Of a DNA stretch of 64,000 nt, positions 1-11,719 are shown piece after piece. This DNA comes from Tupaia tana. Taxonomy: Eukaryota > Chordata > Mammalia > Scandentia > Tupaiidae. Location of the stretch: contig JAKSZU010000004.1 of assembly GCA_026018925.1 (NCBI GenBank), positions 38,459,233 to 38,523,232 on the forward strand. The letters are read 5' to 3'. A program made the translations under genes and the position numbers. Each line of letters starts with the position of its first letter. The first letter of the stretch is position 1. The notes under the pieces are model-generated. The model saw only the letters and a list, made by a program, of their open reading frames with translations. It made no database searches and had not been told where the DNA came from.

Positions 1-429
1 CATATAAAAATAAAGTTAACTTGCTAGATGGGACTATGACACCTTTTTGCTATTGTTGCTTGAATAATAAAAATAATTAAGAATATAACATGTCTCCTAT
101 TTTCTTCCTTGCCTATGTGGAGCAGGGGTCTGCCAATTATAGCCAGGGGTATGAATCCAGTCTGCTGCTGATTTTCGTAAACACAGTTTTACTAGAACAC
201 AGCACACCATGTGTTTATGGACCGTCCATGGCTGTTTTTGCCCTACAATGGCAGGGTTGAGTAATTGTGACAGAGACCATATGGCCCACAATGTCCACAA
301 TATTTACTATTTGGCCCTTTACAAGTTTTCCAATCCCCAATATCGAGTAAGGAAAGATAATGCTACATTCCAGAAGGCTACTTCATAAATCACTGCTATT
401 GTATGAAGTTTGTGTTTTGTCCTTCCAAA
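1..429. other. Unique AT-rich sequence, nothing recognised
   Basis: I see no splice-bounded ORF, RNA gene or clear repeat here. The small minus-strand ORF at 97-300 has no recognisable protein features and is treated as chance. Confidence 0.4.
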
Positions 430-715
430 TTCCTACATGGATCCTAACCCCTAAGGTGGTAGAAGTAGGAGATGGTGATTAGGTCATGAGGATAGAGCCC
501 AAGGGAGATCATTGACCCCTTCTACCATGGGAGGACACAGGGAGAAGTGCCATCTACAAGGAAGCAGGTTCTCACCAGGCACTGTGCCAGAGCCTTGACC
601 CTGGACTTCGTAGCCTCCAGAACTGTGAGATAAATGTCTGCTGTTTGTTTGTAAGCTTCCCAGCTTGTCTTTGTTGGTTTGTTGTAACAGCCCAAAAGGA
701 CAAGCTGGTATTCCA
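430..715 (+). mobile_element. MaLR-type LTR fragment (MLT1/MST-like)
   Basis: The order of motifs matches the 3' half of mammalian MaLR LTRs. A GATTAGGTCATGAGG-like segment comes first, then GGGAGGACACAGGGAGAAG, then a CCTTGACCCTGGACTTC block, then CCTCCAGAACTGTGAGATAAAT, then a TTGTTGTAACAGCCC-like end. It is a decayed non-coding remnant of an old endogenous retrovirus-like element with no internal genes nearby. The subfamily is not resolved. Confidence 0.8.
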
Positions 716-803
716 CAAATATGGATGAATGATTAGAGAATCCTCTCTGCTTTATACTTTCATTCACTAGTTCTTAAAAACACCAGCACCAGCACCACCA
801 CCA

Positions 804-813
804 CGCACGCGCG

Positions 814-856
<43 letters not shown>

Positions 857-868
857 ACCCACACAACC
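804..868. repeat. CG/CA alternating microsatellite
   Basis: A short CAG/CCA-rich lead-in (from 781) passes into a GCGC-rich alternating tract and then (CA)n with CCCA interruptions. The alternating purine-pyrimidine composition, including CG steps, favours Z-DNA. Confidence 0.9.
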
Positions 869-2408
869 AAAGAATAAAGCTACTCCCCCAAATACTTCTC
901 CTCTGTTTCTACTCCAATTTAGATATAAAGGTCATTTATTAATCAGAAAATTTATTATCTCATTGGAACCTCAGTTCACTTTGATAAAATACAGATTGGG
1001 GAAAGGAGACAGATAAATATTACTTAATTTAAGGTTAATACTAAGAACTGCAAAGCATTTCTTATAATTTAAGGAGTTTTTTATATTTGCTTTTGAAAGC
1101 TTCTCTAGCCTTGGGGGAAAATAAGCAAGTCAGAGTTCTAGCTCTTCTGACTGATTGCACACCTGGACTTCACGGCCACCAGCTTCCCATGTAAGGTCAC
1201 TGGCTTATGCAGAAGACGTGAACTTTTCTTCCAAGCTGTGGCTTATTGCATTGCAAAACTGCATTGACCCTGGAAGAAAGTTCACCATATCCTATCCAAA
1301 GTCCCTAACAAGTTACCTGTGCTGTTAACTGCCTGGCATCTGTTTCCTGTGTTTGCCAAGGGGGGCAGGGCTGTGGCCTGAATTAGGGTCAACAACTTAT
1401 TCCAAGATTTTGGAGGGGCTGAGACTGATCCAAATAGAAACTGACCACCCAAGCTACAATGTGCTCTTTGATGCCAGCATTTTTAGAATCTGTAACAATT
1501 TATAAAGCTGTTTGACATCAGAATCAGTTATTTAAAAACATTATATAACTTAGGACAAACTCAAATCAGATCAAGGAAAGAAAGCCTAAGTCAAAAGTTA
1601 TAAACCGGCAGTTAGAGGGCTGGAGTTGGCTTATAGATCTATTTTAGTTGGCCTACAGAGAACTGTTTAAAAAAAAAAATGGAGCCAACATTTAGAAATG
1701 GAGAGTTTCACATAAAAATCCAGGTCTCTGGCTTTGTTACAGAGCACATTCCCATGTGGCTGCTCAGCTGGGGTTGAGCAGGAGATGTACCCTGGTTATG
1801 ACCTGGCCTGCCCCCTCCGACCCTGAGCACTGTGTTTGCCCAGGCCTTGCAGGAGACTGGGCTTGTGACCACGGGGAAGCCTTCTTTGGGAAAGCTGTTC
1901 CAATGTGTCCCATTAAGCAGGTGATGAGACCAATGACAAGTTCAGGAAGAATCAAGAACTTGAAAAGGCTGAAGCTGCATTTCAGTTCTGTATGTTCCTC
2001 TACATAGAGGCCCCATGAGTGAGGGTGAACCAGCAGATTCTCAAACACCCTTTCAGGAATGACTTGGATAAGGGTTCACACAAGCCACAAAAAAGACTCA
2101 TCACCACACTGTGCATTAATCAATTGATATCAAGAAATATCTTCTTACGACCCCAGTCTATTTCCTTCAACCTACTCTAAGATCACCTAGTCTCTACTTA
2201 ATAAGTGTTAGCAGGCACCTTCTACAGGCAAGCTATCATACCGTACTCACAACGAATTCAAGAACTCTCTGACCTGAAGGCTGTGGTAATTCAGGTGGAA
2301 AGAAAACTCCCACCTAGACCAAAGAGAAGCTAACAGTCCTAACTCTGTGCAAGCACTGTACTCAGAGCTTTCGTTCTCACAATTAGTCTATGAGGTAAGT
2401 GTGATTAT
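869..2408. other. Non-coding stretch without recognised features
   Basis: The sequence is mostly unique. The overlapping opposite-strand ORFs near 1756-2048 lack family features and look like chance. No convincing exon boundaries were found. Confidence 0.4.
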
Positions 2409-2685
2409 GGGACCAGCAGATGGAGTGACGGTTACACCACTGGACTCTCACATGACTGACCACAGTTTGAGTCTTGGACCCGGTGGCTTAAAACTCATAC
2501 TAGGCACGTGTGCGTATATGGTGGCCAAAACCCTGAGAGGAGAATGGAAGAGAAGGGACTGTGGCATGGCCATGCCCCCTGGGGGGTGATTTCTTGCCTT
2601 CTGTCTCTCTCTTTCTTTCTCTCTGGTGAGTGCACACACCCTCTAAAAATCTGTCTCACAAAAAATAGAGAGAGAGAGAGATAAA
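2409..2685 (+). mobile_element. tRNA-derived SINE, intermediate age
   Basis: It starts with the family head GGGACCAGCAG. The tRNA-like segment has a B box (GTTTGAGTC), followed by the body (GAGGAGAATGGAAGAGAAGG), the C-run/G-run palindrome, a TCTCTCTTTC tract and an A/GA-rich tail. It is near full length, with many CpG-to-TpG changes. Small ORFs on both strands here are SINE-derived. Confidence 0.9.
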
Positions 2686-3730
2686 GTATGATCATCATCT
2701 CTAAGGAAGAATACATTTTGGGGCCTGAAATAATAGAAAGGGTAGAAAGAAGTTGAAGAAAGACAGTGCAGAGTCGTGTGTACAATGTGCTATATACTAC
2801 CTACAAAAAGAAAAAAATAAATCTTTTTCATTATATAAATAAAGTCCATAAATTTCAGTGAACAATCACTAGTGAGTTATACCATGTGATTGGCCTCTAC
2901 ATCAAAGGAAGCGGTTTTCTACTCCTGGGAATATGCAATGATTTTTGATGGCACACAGACATACATTATTTTCATAGAATTGCTAATATTTATTTAGTGT
3001 TTGTCAGAAAAAAAATAAATTACACCAAACCAGAGTTCTTATGGTTGATACTGAGACAAGACTAAATTAAAAAGTGAGTAGATTTAAATACTGGTGTTTA
3101 GAATATGCTATCATATAAGAAGAGATGAGATGCCAGCTGTATTTTTATTTATCAAGAGGAACGAGGTTTCCGATTGCTTAGTGCAAAGAGCACAGTAACA
3201 CTGGATTCCCTAAGGACAGCACCTCTGGGTGGAGTGCTTCACTGAAGCCTCCTTCAGGGATCTCCACCCTAGAGGGCAGGTGTGGGGCAGTGGAGCAAGA
3301 AAGAAATGCTGTCTAGCGTTTTAGGAATTTGATTCTTGGATTCTCGGCATCAAGTGTCAGTATGTACTGAACCTAATACCTACGGCAGAAGGAAAGTTCT
3401 CCTTGCCGTTGTCAGGGAGGCAAAGTAACATTAAAACACAGCAAAATAAAATGGAATGCAATTCGTCTTGTTAACAAATAATAGAAATTGCACTTCATTT
3501 CATGGCGCAAATATTTCTTAACTACTGTGCTATATAGGGCTGGCCCATTCTACACAGCAAGTGATAAAGATTTTATTATTCGCTGCTGATTTAGCTAAAG
3601 GCAACAGAAGGAAGGAGTGAAACCCAGATAAGGCGGCATTAGATAAGGACCTGGACAGGCCAGAATGCCCCTGTAAATAGGGATGCTCTGCAAAGTGAGG
3701 CCCTAGGGAATAAGACCGTTAAGGGTTCTT
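2686..3730. other. Non-coding stretch without recognised features
   Basis: AT-rich sequence followed by moderately GC sequence around 3200-3400. No repeat family, exon or RNA gene is recognised with confidence. Confidence 0.35.
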
Positions 3731-3959
3731 TTAAAGGTTTTTGCCACAGGGCAAGTGCCCTTGGCAAAGAGAAAGCCAGACAGTGAGAGAGAAAATGGCC
3801 ACTCCCAGGGAAGATGGCCACGTAGCAATCCCTTCTCCATTCTCCTCTTGGGGTTTTGTGCATGCATGCTCATGTGCCTGGTGTGACTTTCAAGTTGCAA
3901 GGTCACAGAGACTCAAACCATGGTCTAGCACCTTAACCACTACACCACCTGCTGGACCT
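3731..3959 (-). mobile_element. tRNA-derived SINE, old copy
   Basis: Antisense copy. It reads from the TTTTTGCCACAGGGC tail region, through GACAGTGAGAG, CAATCCCTTCTCCATTCTCC and the GCATGCATGC core, to AACCACTACACCACCTGCTGG, the complement of the tRNA head. CpGs are mostly lost. Confidence 0.88.
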
Positions 3960-4343
3960 AGACAGTAAGGTTTACATATCTGCCTTTGTTTCAATATGCT
4001 TCTTGATTCCCCCCACCAACAAATATCTATCTAAATTTATGACATATTTTGAAAACTTCAAAAAACTCCAAAGAGCAATGAACATAGGTTGCTCTAATAC
4101 TTACAGTTTTTAATATTTCTATTCTTCAATAAATGAGTTCTTTGCATTTGAAGCAGAAGGTAAGCTGGGAAGCAGGCCAATTATGCAGTTGTTTTTTAAA
4201 AGGATATTGGTCTCTAAAAGACTTGGGAGCTTCAGTCAGATGTTAAACAATTTCTCAAAATGTATCATAAAGGAGAAAATGCTATTTATCTGTCAGCAGA
4301 ATGTTCAAAATGGTCAGTAGATATAACGTGATAACCCATTTCG
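3960..4343. other. Unique AT-rich sequence
   Basis: Nothing recognised. No ORF or repeat signature is strong enough to name. Confidence 0.35.
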
Positions 4344-4386
4344 AGTGTGTGAGTGTGAGTGTGTGTGTGCCCGTGCACGTGTGCAA
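4344..4386. repeat. Imperfect GT microsatellite
   Basis: GAGTGTGTGAGTGTGAGTGTGTG followed by CCCGTGCACGTGTGC. It sits just upstream of a MIR and explains the C/V/R-rich ORFs at 4345-4592. Confidence 0.8.
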
Positions 4387-4439
4387 GATGGAAAGGGGTT
4401 CCCAAAGGGCGCTGCTCGAATGACAATGATAATAAAAAT

Positions 4440-4700
4440 ACTAATGACAGTCATAACGGCACTTACTGGGGCGTACTATGTATCAGGCGCTGTGCTAAGT
4501 GGTACACAAGCACCATTTCACTTCATCTCACGCTAACTCTCTCAGGGAACTACTATCATTTCCTCCTGATGTCTGAAGAAACTGAGGCCTGAGGAAATGA
4601 AGTGAACTGGAGCTAGCAGGTCACAGAGCTGGGATCTGACCCCAGGCAGATTAACTCCAAACCTTTGCTTTAAAATGCTGATCCCTCTGCTGCCTTTTAA
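4440..4700 (-). mobile_element. MIR SINE (ancient)
   Basis: Contains the reverse-complement MIR core: a GCGCTGTGCTAAGTGG-like segment, then GAAGAAACTGAGGCCTGAGG, then AGCAGGTCACAGAGCTGGGATCTGACCCC. The order and diagnostic core are typical of eutherian MIR. Confidence 0.85.
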
Positions 4701-4984
4701 GCAAAATGGTCCTGGCTTGGGTAGCAGGGCTTTCGTACTGCCAGCTGCTGCCAAGTCGAGCCTGGGCTGAAAAGGCAGAGGCTAGCCCTGGTGCTTCTCC
4801 TCTCTGCGCCCCACACTGCTTGGGCACTCTCTAACAAAATAGGTTTCAGATACGTACAGCATGACTGCGAGGAGGAGGGCCAGAATTTGCTGCCTGCTGA
4901 GTGAGTCCACATGAGAGTCCCACACGTCTTAGCCCAGCTCTGTGGCAAAAGACGGGACAGGGTTCCAGAGTGAGGAATACGTAA

Positions 4985-5185
4985 CCACTGCTCACTGAGC
5001 AGCTGCTAGGGGGACTCAGGTGCTGCTGTGAAAGGCTGTGCGTCTTGCGCTCTTGTTTCGTCCTCACCACAACCTACCAACTACGCATCAGGCCCATGTT
5101 CCAGAAGGTCCAAGTGAGCTTCGATCATTTTCTTCAAATTACATTTCTAGGAGGGAGCAGATCTGGAAGAGAGGGTGTGATCCCA
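4985..5185 (-). mobile_element. MIR-like fragment
   Basis: A TCGTCCTCACCACAACC segment, a CCATGTTCCAGAAGG-like stretch and a downstream GATCTGGAAGAGAGGGTGTGATCCCAGG follow MIR order but are strongly decayed. Confidence 0.5.
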
Positions 5186-5204
5186 GGTAACACAACTACC
5201 AGCA

Positions 5205-5450
5205 GGAGTGGCCAAGCTTAAGGCCTGGAGCCAGACCATGTGGATTTGACCGGCTCTGCCACCTACCTGGGACTGGACCCAGGGCAAGTCACTTATTTCC
5301 TCTGTGTCTCTTTCCGCAGGTGTAAGACGACAGAATAACCATCATACCTATCCTACTGGGTTGTATGGAGGGAAGCATACACTAATATTTGTACAGAGCT
5401 TGGAGCACTGCTTGGCACATAGTAAATAACTAAGTGTAAGAAATAAATAA
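5205..5450 (+). mobile_element. MIR SINE (ancient)
   Basis: Sense MIR order: GGAGCCAGACC, GGCTCTGCCACCTACCTGG, GGGCAAGTCACTTATTTCC, an AATAACCATCATACCTATCC block, then GGAGCACTGCTTGGCACATAGTAAATAA. The GT-like dinucleotide next to CATACC is inside this repeat and is not evidence of splicing. Confidence 0.88.
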
Positions 5451-6059
5451 AAAACATAACTCTCTTTTATGCAGCACTTACAAAGATGGCAAAGCAGGGT
5501 AATGGACATACTATTGATGGAAAATGCACAGAAAACAACTCTCTGGTGTGGCGAGCCCACGTGAACACTGGTTGTGGGACCCAGAACTTTCCACCTGAGT
5601 TGATGAACTAAGGAAGACATTTGGAGAACAGTCCCAGGCTTTCGTACCAGGTCCAACATGAGTTAATGGTGGTACTTGAAGAAGGCATTTCACTCTTCTA
5701 GGCCATCTTCTCCCAAGCTAAGGCTACCCCAGCACGACCAGGCAGCATGACACAGGGAAGGGGAGAGCGAGAACAGAGCCTGAGTCTCCTGGAGTCTGGT
5801 TCTCCACAGAAGAAGTTTCATCATTTTGAACACACTGCTTCCTTTCTTTGAGTTGCAATTTCTCCTCTTTAAATCAGAGAAAAAATAGTACCTGTTCCCC
5901 CCTTTCACTGGGTTGGGACAAATAAGTGAGAAAATCTGCACACAGAGCTCTCCAAGAGCATCGTCTGTTGCCAGGTAACAGGTAGACACACGAATGTTTG
6001 TGGAAAGGATTGGTAGCACCTACCACTGTCTGATATAATTCCTCTTTTTTATTTTTTCC

Positions 6060-6195
6060 AAGTTGCTTGTGTCTCTAGCTCCTCAGAATCTAAGGTCTCT
6101 GAGAGCAGGGACTTGTCTGTCTAAATCCCTGTGCTTGGTTAAAAAGTCAGCACTTAATATACTCTATAATTATTTATTGATTAAATTTGTGAAAA
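6060..6195 (+). mobile_element. L2 LINE 3' end
   Basis: TCTCTGAGAGCAGGGACTTGTCTGTCTAAATC followed by a TTATTTATTGATTAAAT-like end. This matches the 3' terminus of L2 (GCAGGGAC...TATTTGTTGAATGAAT type). Confidence 0.65.
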
Positions 6196-6199
6196 GCGA

Positions 6200-6955
6200 A
6201 AATACATGAATTAATGACCTTGAAGTTACATGAAGTGCAAACATGACCTAAAAATTTTAATGAAAGTCACAGTATGAAGAAACAGAAGAGATAAGCAGGG
6301 ATAGGGCTAGGGGAGTAACACTGGACTCCTGAAATTCTCTTCTTTGGGGAGGTGGCTTGGGTCAGGGAATGGCAGAGTTAAGATACTAAAAAGTGGTTAA
6401 TTAACATACTCAGCAGGTACACGGACTTTCTATAGCTGAATACCAACTGGGATAATTAAAGGCCAGAGCCTTCTCTCTCTCTCTCTTTTTAATTGACTCT
6501 CCTATAAACTACCTGCTGACAAAGGCATAATTAAGTTGATTCCTGAAAGAATACATAAGGAAACTTTTCCCTCCATTCTTAATTAAAAAAAGTCCCCACT
6601 CTCCCGGACCCCCAAGCTCAAGGAGCACTTAGATTTACCAGAACTAAAAGGAAAGTTACAAAATGCTTTAAAAAGGTTGAGCCTGCAATGTCCCTTCTTC
6701 CCAGCAGCCAATCCTAAGGGGCTCTGAGAGCAGCTAGTATTGGGAAGGCATCCGGAGGGGGTCACACAGTCTTCTCCGGGGGAGGAAGAGTGCCCAGGAG
6801 CCTCCCACACTGCTATCCATCCCTGTGGCTGAAAATAAAATTTGCAATTTTTATAATACTGTTCTAAAAATAAGAAATTTGGCTTAAATCGACCAGTTGT
6901 TGTTTTGATTTTTACAGTATGTGCAAAAAATTATGTTTAAAACCCAGTGAGTATG
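6200..6955. other. Non-coding stretch without recognised features
   Basis: AT-rich with a short CT run near 6470-6486. The minus ORF at 6583-6810 shows no recognised domain. Confidence 0.35.
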
Positions 6956-6960
6956 ACAGA

Positions 6961-7088
6961 ACTTCAAAATGTCAATGGTAAAATGGAATTAAAGTACAAG
7001 TTCATCCCAATGCAAAAACCACAAAAAAAGGGAAGAAAACCCATGCAGTTTTTTCAAAATATGAATTTTCCATGAACTTTTGGAGATG
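6961..7088 (+). mobile_element. Mariner-like MITE
   Basis: The left end (ACTTCAAAATGTCAATGG) and right end (TTTTCCATGAACTTTTGGAG) form degenerate terminal inverted repeats. The interior has AATGGAATTAAAG and CAGTTTTTTCAAAATATGAA. Two relatives occur at 33.7 and 59.8 kb. It is non-autonomous, with no transposase. Confidence 0.7.
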
Positions 7089-7608
7089 TGTTGGTAAGTA
7101 ACTCAGAAAGGCTGTGATTTTGATTCTAAGATTCTCAAGCATCTACTCTCTCAGAATCTGAGGAAAAGTAAAAGGATGTTAAAAATAAACAGAGGTGATT
7201 TGATATCGAAGGCTTAATTTCTAGTTTGGAAATGAAAGACATCTAGCCATTGCCCAAAACAAGTAACACATTTTAAAGGTATTTGTTTCTTGAGTAGTGG
7301 TCATGGTGCTATAACTCACTCCAAAGAACTGTTAAGAAAAACTGGTGACCTTTAATGTAATTATTCCTGTCTTTCCTGACATCATTTCTGGACCCAATCT
7401 TTATGCTCACAAAACTCCAAATAATTCCTAATAGGCAGCTTTAAAAGCATAATCTTCTAAGTGGTTTAAGACTTAGTCTTTGGGATATGAGTTTGAAAGT
7501 CCCCCTCTTCAGGCAGCAATCATAGCCAGAATATATTCCAGAACAGTATGCTATTACAGCATCTTAATTAATAACAATACTTTTCACATGAAACTGGGTT
7601 ATTTTAAA

Positions 7609-7610
<2 letters not shown>
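7089..7610. other. Unique AT-rich sequence
   Basis: No feature recognised. It precedes the long T tract. Confidence 0.35.

Positions 7611-7658
<48 letters not shown>
7611..7658. repeat. Uninterrupted 48-nt T tract
   Basis: A pure T run bounded by AAAAG on the left and GGTACAACG on the right. No SINE body adjoins it on the right, so it is not simply the tail of a recognisable SINE. Its length makes it error-prone in assembly and probably length-polymorphic. Confidence 0.9.
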
Positions 7659-7659
<1 letters not shown>

Positions 7660-9230
7660 GTACAACGTAAGTGACGTGGGCGTGTGGTGTTTTAAGAAGA
7701 AAGTATTAATGCTATCTGCCTCTGGACAAAAAGACTGAAACTTTAAACTTTTGATTTTCCACATGAACAACAGCAACACAAGTCTCAGCTAATCTCTCGA
7801 GTATAAAGATTTGGATTTGTATGTGTGTGTGGGTGGGTGGGTGGCAGCATGTGTGGACCATGGAAGTCACCATCTCGCCCCCTCTCCCCGGAACAAACAC
7901 CCACAAACCGATGGGGATGCTCTGAAGGTTAAACTGGATATTTGAATTGTCCAGGAATGTACGCTATGCAAACAATGTTGGCTCCCTGTGCCAAGGCAGA
8001 GATATTGTGGGACTTGAGGCTGCTGGCCACCAGGAGAAAGATGGTGGAGCATAGTTTTATTCACTGGGGCAAAGTGAGAACCCGCAGAGAATGGCCAAAA
8101 TGTTTCATTATCCTAATCTGCAAAGAGCAAATAATTACAGAACTGGCTAGATCAGAACAAGAGACTGTTAGTCTGCATGGGGGCAGGAGGGGAGGAGGGA
8201 GAGGGCGGGGATTAAGAACTGTCCTTTTGGAAGGTGAGGGGGCAAAGGAGAGAAGCTGCTAAGTGGAAAAATCCACTTTTTAAAAGATTCTGCTTGCAAA
8301 ATGTCTCAGAGGGGAAGCCCTAGGCATTGAAGAGTTTGGTTAAGGATCAATAAAGAAATTCTTGGCTTTCAGAGGCTGGCAGCAGAGCAGTCTGAAGTGT
8401 TAAGAGGCAGGTCACCAATTACAGATCAATCTAATCTCAACGTCCAGAGCAGCCCTGCGACCGTACCATAGGCACCGGGAAGATGCAATTTGTTTTACAA
8501 AATCTGTAGGCATTTTTTTTTTTTTCTCTTCAGAGGAACAGAAAGGACATGGGCTCTTCAAGGAAACTAGCAGGAAGGGCACAGGAAGCAGGAGGGAGGG
8601 CAGTAAGGAGAGGGTGGAGGGAGAACAGCAGCATCTCTCCTTGGGATGGCAGCTGTTTTATTTGCACCCTCTGCGAGTTCCTGAAATAATTAACATGCAC
8701 AGCCATTCTTGTTTTTCCAGTGGTGATTTCATCCCGTCTCTACAGAAACTCAGAATTAAATGTCATGGTTTTATTTTTTGGAAAGCAAAACTCTCCCCAA
8801 ACAAGGGAGTTCTGCATACCACGGGGAGCGTGTGAGATCTGAAAAGTTTGCAGAGTGCTAATCATTAACACACTACTTTTGAAGGCAGGGCTGCCCCTTT
8901 CTTCACTGACGATCATGTTTCCTTCTTTTTGATCTTGCTCTGTCCTGGTTTACTTTCTATTTCTCCCCCTCATTTCCACGCATTCTTCTGTAACACATGT
9001 GAAGTCCAGAATAGCCTCTCTCTGCCGGCCAACTCGACAGTTCCCTCACAAACACTCCTTTTTCAAAATAAATTCATCTCTGACTTATTTTTCCAAGGCC
9101 TCACCCTCTTTCCACTACTCTGGAAATAGAAAAAGTTCTACTCCTCTCCAAATGATGCAGAAGAATGAAACAGAAGGTCTGTAAGGAACTGTGAGTACAA
9201 AGGTATCTGAGCAGAAGAGTCTGGTAATTA
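7659..9230. other. Long unique stretch without named repeats
   Basis: A 1.5-kb segment lacking SINEs, MIR or L2 that I can see. It holds a GGGTGGGTGGGTGG run at 7829, a G-rich patch at 8178-8215 and a T tract at 8514-8525. Such repeat-poor stretches are often under constraint, but I have no direct evidence of function. Confidence 0.3.
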
Positions 9231-9234
9231 TCAA

Positions 9235-9505
9235 TAGCTTTAAAGGTGCATGGGCTTGGAAACTTATTTATTGGTGGTGAGGCTTTGACAGGGTACTGAG
9301 CCTCAGTTTTCTCACTTGCAAAATCAGGGAAAATTATTTTAGGATACTATCATTAGGGGTTCTTAATAACACATAACCCTTCTGGAGCTTTAAGGGGAAC
9401 TGAAGCAGACAACGCACGTGGAATGCATCCAGGGTCTGGAACTTAGTAAGGACTGAGTAAATGTTTGCTGCTACTGTTGACGACGACAGTGATAACGACG
9501 TAAAC
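9235..9505 (+). mobile_element. MIR SINE (ancient)
   Basis: GAGCCTCAGTTTTCTCACTTGCAAAATCAGG, then a diverged middle, then GGTCTGGAACTTAGTAAGGACTGAGTAAATG. This is the sense MIR order. Confidence 0.75.
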
Positions 9506-10469
9506 CCTCTGGACAGGAGTGATGTCATCTTTGACTCCACTGCACATATAGTAACAAGGATTCAGTACTTCTAAAAGCTAAATAATAGTGCCATATGGAA
9601 TGGTCCAGTTATTTGCTGATGGCAGGCCCTGAAAAGCACTGCTCAAGACAGTGTGCATGACAGCGCAAAGGGCTTATTTTAGGAGCCTCCAATGAGGACA
9701 GACCGGTTGATCTGGATGCCTTGCCTGGCTGAGCAGCCCAGGCTACATCCCCTTCTCTGCAGGCTGTCAGTATTCCCAGTGGGATGTGCCACAGTCCCAG
9801 ACTCGGGAATTTTCCCACCAACTTGTCCCCCTCCTGATGTCCCTTCTCCTTTTTGGTGACCTCGAGGCTGGAATGAAATGAAACACAACAGCTCTGCTTC
9901 ACGAAAAAAGGCAGGACTCTGTCTCTCTGGTGTTGAGTCACTGGTTAGGGCCTGTTTCGTTTGCAGACTCTCCCAGAAAATTACACAAAAACATAGTCAG
10001 GCTCCAAATCTCGGGTACTCTGATTCACTAGGGTGTGCTTCAGAGCTGGAACTTGGAGGATGGGAGGTACCACTGCCCAGGCTGCCAAGAGTCTATCTTC
10101 CCTTCAAAAAAAAAGAAGAAAGAGAGGGGAAAAAAAAAAAAAAAGCCTGAACGTTTCCTAATAAGGCAATGCCACATGCCATTTGTGGTTTTGAATTGCT
10201 GGGCACGCCAGGATCATATGACATTCACTGTAGCCACTGCTTCACGCTTGTGTGAGGCTCTCCAGGAAGAATGGGAAAGAGTCTTTGGTGCGCCTCTGGG
10301 GATTACAAATGAATAGGGAACATGTCCCGCCAGTGGAACCCCACATTTCCCTGATTAACCACACTTGTCTCACATCCCTCCTTCCCACTGCTGCCTGCAG
10401 GACTTTTGCTTTGGAGGCTGGGGCGCTGTAAACATTCTCAGGTTGCTTTGTATGCAGGTTTTCTCTCCC
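9506..10469. other. Unique stretch with A-rich purine tract
   Basis: Contains an A/G-rich run at 10107-10145. The minus ORF of 110 codons at 9609-9941 has no recognisable domain or splice context. Confidence 0.35.
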
Positions 10470-10585
10470 CAACTAGGTACATGCTTCTTGAGGGCAGAAA
10501 CGCTCCTTTATTTCTTTTGTTTCACCCTGCTATGCTTATCACAGCTTAATCCACCCAGCAGCTAGTCAATAAATGCCTGATGACA
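10470..10585 (+). mobile_element. L2 LINE 3' end
   Basis: TTCTTGAGGGCAGAAACGC, then a middle segment, then CAGCTAGTCAATAAATGCCTGATGA. This is the canonical L2 3' end arrangement. Confidence 0.7.
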
Positions 10586-11110
10586 GACTAGTGCTGAGAA
10601 TTTTACAGATCAGTAGGTGATCATTTCACACCATTAGCCTCCAACTTATAAATCAGCAGGGTTTCGAAAAAGGTACTTAGGGAGCATATTTTCCCATAGA
10701 AACACTGTTATAACTGAGGCTCAGGTTTCTAGGCCCACTCATTCTCAGAACATCCTATACGTACTTATATACCCTCCTATTATGCGGCTATGCACTATCA
10801 TTTGTCTAGGCTCCCATTAGACGGGCAGTCCATGTGCAGAAACAACTTAGTTCTTTCAGTCTGATTCTCCCCCATCCCCTTATTGACGGTATTTTCATTT
10901 TATGATACTATATGCAGCACCAGGTACTAATCGATACATTAGCGTAGTATAGATACATTATATTTTAAAATAACATTAATAGATAAATTAATTTTGTTTA
11001 TTAAAAAAATAAGACACATGTAGTTTTTTTTTTCCTTTTATATTAAAATATTTTCCAAAAGTGTTTAACTAAAATTATAGTGTGGACCACTCCAGACTTC
11101 TGCAACCATT
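10586..11110. other. Unique AT-rich stretch
   Basis: Nothing firmly recognised. The part around 10725-10880 is faintly L2-like but too decayed to call. Confidence 0.3.
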
Positions 11111-11118
11111 TATACACA

Positions 11119-11155
<37 letters not shown>

Positions 11156-11156
11156 C
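11111..11156. repeat. (CA)n microsatellite
   Basis: About 20 CA units with one CATA interruption. It is the first element of a 1.5-kb cluster of simple and tandem repeats. Confidence 0.92.
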
Positions 11157-11220
11157 CACTCATATTCTACTTATTTCTAAAAGAGATTTGTAGCAAAAAT
11201 CACAGCCCTCAGGACTGGCC

Positions 11221-11223
<3 letters not shown>

Positions 11224-11279
<56 letters not shown>

Positions 11280-11303
11280 TACACATACATACATATATAT
11301 GTG

Positions 11304-11335
<32 letters not shown>

Positions 11336-11375
11336 TACATACATATATATGTGTATATATATATATATATATATA
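11224..11375. repeat. Compound AT/CA array with a duplicated ~55-bp unit
   Basis: A (TA)n run of about 45 nt leads into two copies of one module. Each module is a (CA)5 block, CATACATACA, TATATATGTG and then (TA)n. The copies begin near 11270 and 11325 and differ by a 6-nt ACACAT indel. The AT part should form cruciform or slipped structures. Confidence 0.88.
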
Positions 11376-11714
11376 ATACAGAAAATAGACGTTTTTAAAC
11401 ATATGTGATTACAAATATTTATTAGTCACTAAATAATGAATGATATTAAGTTTGAAAGTAAAAGCTGTAGTTGTTCAATGGTATGGCAGAGTCCGTAAGA
11501 CACTTTGTTACTAGAGCACGGGAAGAATGTCTAATGTTCTACCTTTGGGAATAAAATCCTAGCGGTGGGAGAAAAGTTTTCAGTAGCTCTGAGTCAGCTG
11601 CTGGCCTAGTAAGGACAGTCTGGGCCTTCATATCTTACAGAGCAGCAGCTCCAGGAACAAGGTCCACTGTCCAGGAGGACCTTCCAGCAGGCTGCTGTGT
11701 TTGGGTCCAGAGTG
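11376..11714. other. Unique spacer between AT array and minisatellite
   Basis: Ordinary mixed-composition sequence. The last 80 bases enter the long minus-strand ORFs that run through the minisatellite, but they show no independent coding features. Confidence 0.4.
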
Positions 11715-11719
11715 AAAAG

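Noticed and set aside
30-60. GGGACTATGACACCTTTTT resembling the 54-kb MITE end
   Set aside because: Only one short match and no inverted partner nearby; insufficient.
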